A stretch of DNA of 64,000 nucleotides, taken from positions 62,001-126,000 of the forward strand of contig NZ_CDCE01000016.1 of the NCBI RefSeq assembly GCF_000819805.1, written 5' to 3'. The notes below the pieces were generated by a model. That model was not told the DNA's origin, did not search any database, and saw nothing but the letters and a program-made list of their open reading frames with translations. Below are positions 63,844 through 64,000 of this stretch, one piece after another. The first letter of the stretch is position 1; the number at the start of each line of letters is the position of its first letter. Source of the DNA: Aeromonas diversa CDC 2478-85 (lineage in GTDB: Bacteria > Pseudomonadota > Gammaproteobacteria > Enterobacterales > Aeromonadaceae). The translations under genes and the position numbers were made by a program.

Positions 63844-64000
63844 ATGGATAATAAACTGGGTCTTGGCGCCCTCGTCTCCCTGGTCATTGGCTCCATGGTC
63901 GGCGCCGGCGTCTTCAGCCTGCCACAGAATATCGCCTCCCATGCCGGCGTTGGCGCCATCGCCATCGGTTGGCTCGTCACCGGTCTTGGCATGATCTGCC
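63844..64000 (+). CDS. APC-family basic amino acid antiporter (partial, runs off window end)
   Basis: The first 52 codons of a membrane transporter are visible. MDNKLGLGALVSLVIGSMVG followed by AGVFSLPQNIA is the first helix of the arginine/ornithine antiporter (ArcD/YdgI-like) subgroup of the APC superfamily, where GSMVGAGVF is the unwound substrate-binding segment. The ribosome binding site GGGACAGAG is modest. The rest of the gene lies outside the window, so the exact substrate cannot be judged. Confidence 0.8.
   Translation, partial: MDNKLGLGALVSLVIGSMVGAGVFSLPQNIASHAGVGAIAIGWLVTGLGMIC

Overview
This window is chromosomal core DNA from a high-GC gammaproteobacterium, most likely Aeromonas or a close relative in the Aeromonadaceae. 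The evidence is an OmpC-like trimeric porin, the ycaO-focA-pflB cluster, a DUF3802 gene, a thrW-type tRNA-Thr, a caa3-type oxidase operon and LiuR-controlled leucine/valine catabolism. I see no insertion sequence, phage gene, integrase, CRISPR array or rRNA. Base composition looks even, so the region reads as vertically inherited.

Layout. 1-8.2 kb: small conserved genes (DUF3802, GNAT, YjbR, alpha/beta hydrolase), an orphan GAF histidine kinase, and a three-gene unit of ABC ATPase, double-FtsX permease and AttH/lipocalin-like protein. 8.3-15.2 kb: the NhaD antiporter, a glycosyltransferase-C-like membrane protein, a Bcr/CflA exporter, a YqhA protein, a long-form Sua5 and an NhaR-like regulator. 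15.2-22.7 kb: cytochrome c oxidase (coxB, coxA, ctaG, coxC) followed by surf1, a CxxxC protein, ctaA and ctaB. One DUF2909 gene sits on the opposite strand inside this run. 23-30 kb: Yip1 protein, tRNA-Thr(CGT), PHP phosphatase, the ribosome GTPase YlqF, an HDAC-fold deacetylase, a DUF2057 protein and DinG. 30-36 kb: porin, HD-GYP response regulator, a methyl-accepting chemotaxis protein and a ROK regulator. 36-44 kb: the AmmeMemoRadiSam trio (amrS divergent from amrB-amrA), convergent on pflB, then focA and ycaO. 44-50 kb: a guanidine-II riboswitch controlling an SMR guanidinium exporter, asd, satP, a large AsmA-like DUF748 protein and a periplasmic binding protein. 50-63.5 kb: leucine catabolism (liuA-B-C-D-E-R, minus strand) divergent from valine catabolism (mmsA to an SDR, plus strand), with one palindromic operator between them. 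The window ends in an APC-family amino acid antiporter.

How the genes work together. Leucine-derived isovaleryl-CoA goes to acetoacetate and acetyl-CoA through LiuA-E. Valine-derived isobutyryl-CoA goes to propionyl-CoA through the plus-strand operon. Both are probably sensed by LiuR. FocA and PflB handle fermentative formate under a promoter with a near-perfect class II FNR arrangement. The caa3 oxidase operon is its aerobic counterpart.

Most interesting for follow-up: the AmmeMemoRadiSam locus, whose function is unsettled, beside pyruvate formate-lyase with no pflA next to pflB; the gdx gene with a clear guanidine-II riboswitch but an ATA where the start codon should be; the FNR-based redefinition of the focA start; a palindromic Shine-Dalgarno shared by two divergent genes; and a Sco-like CxxxC protein in an oxidase operon with no recognisable sco1.
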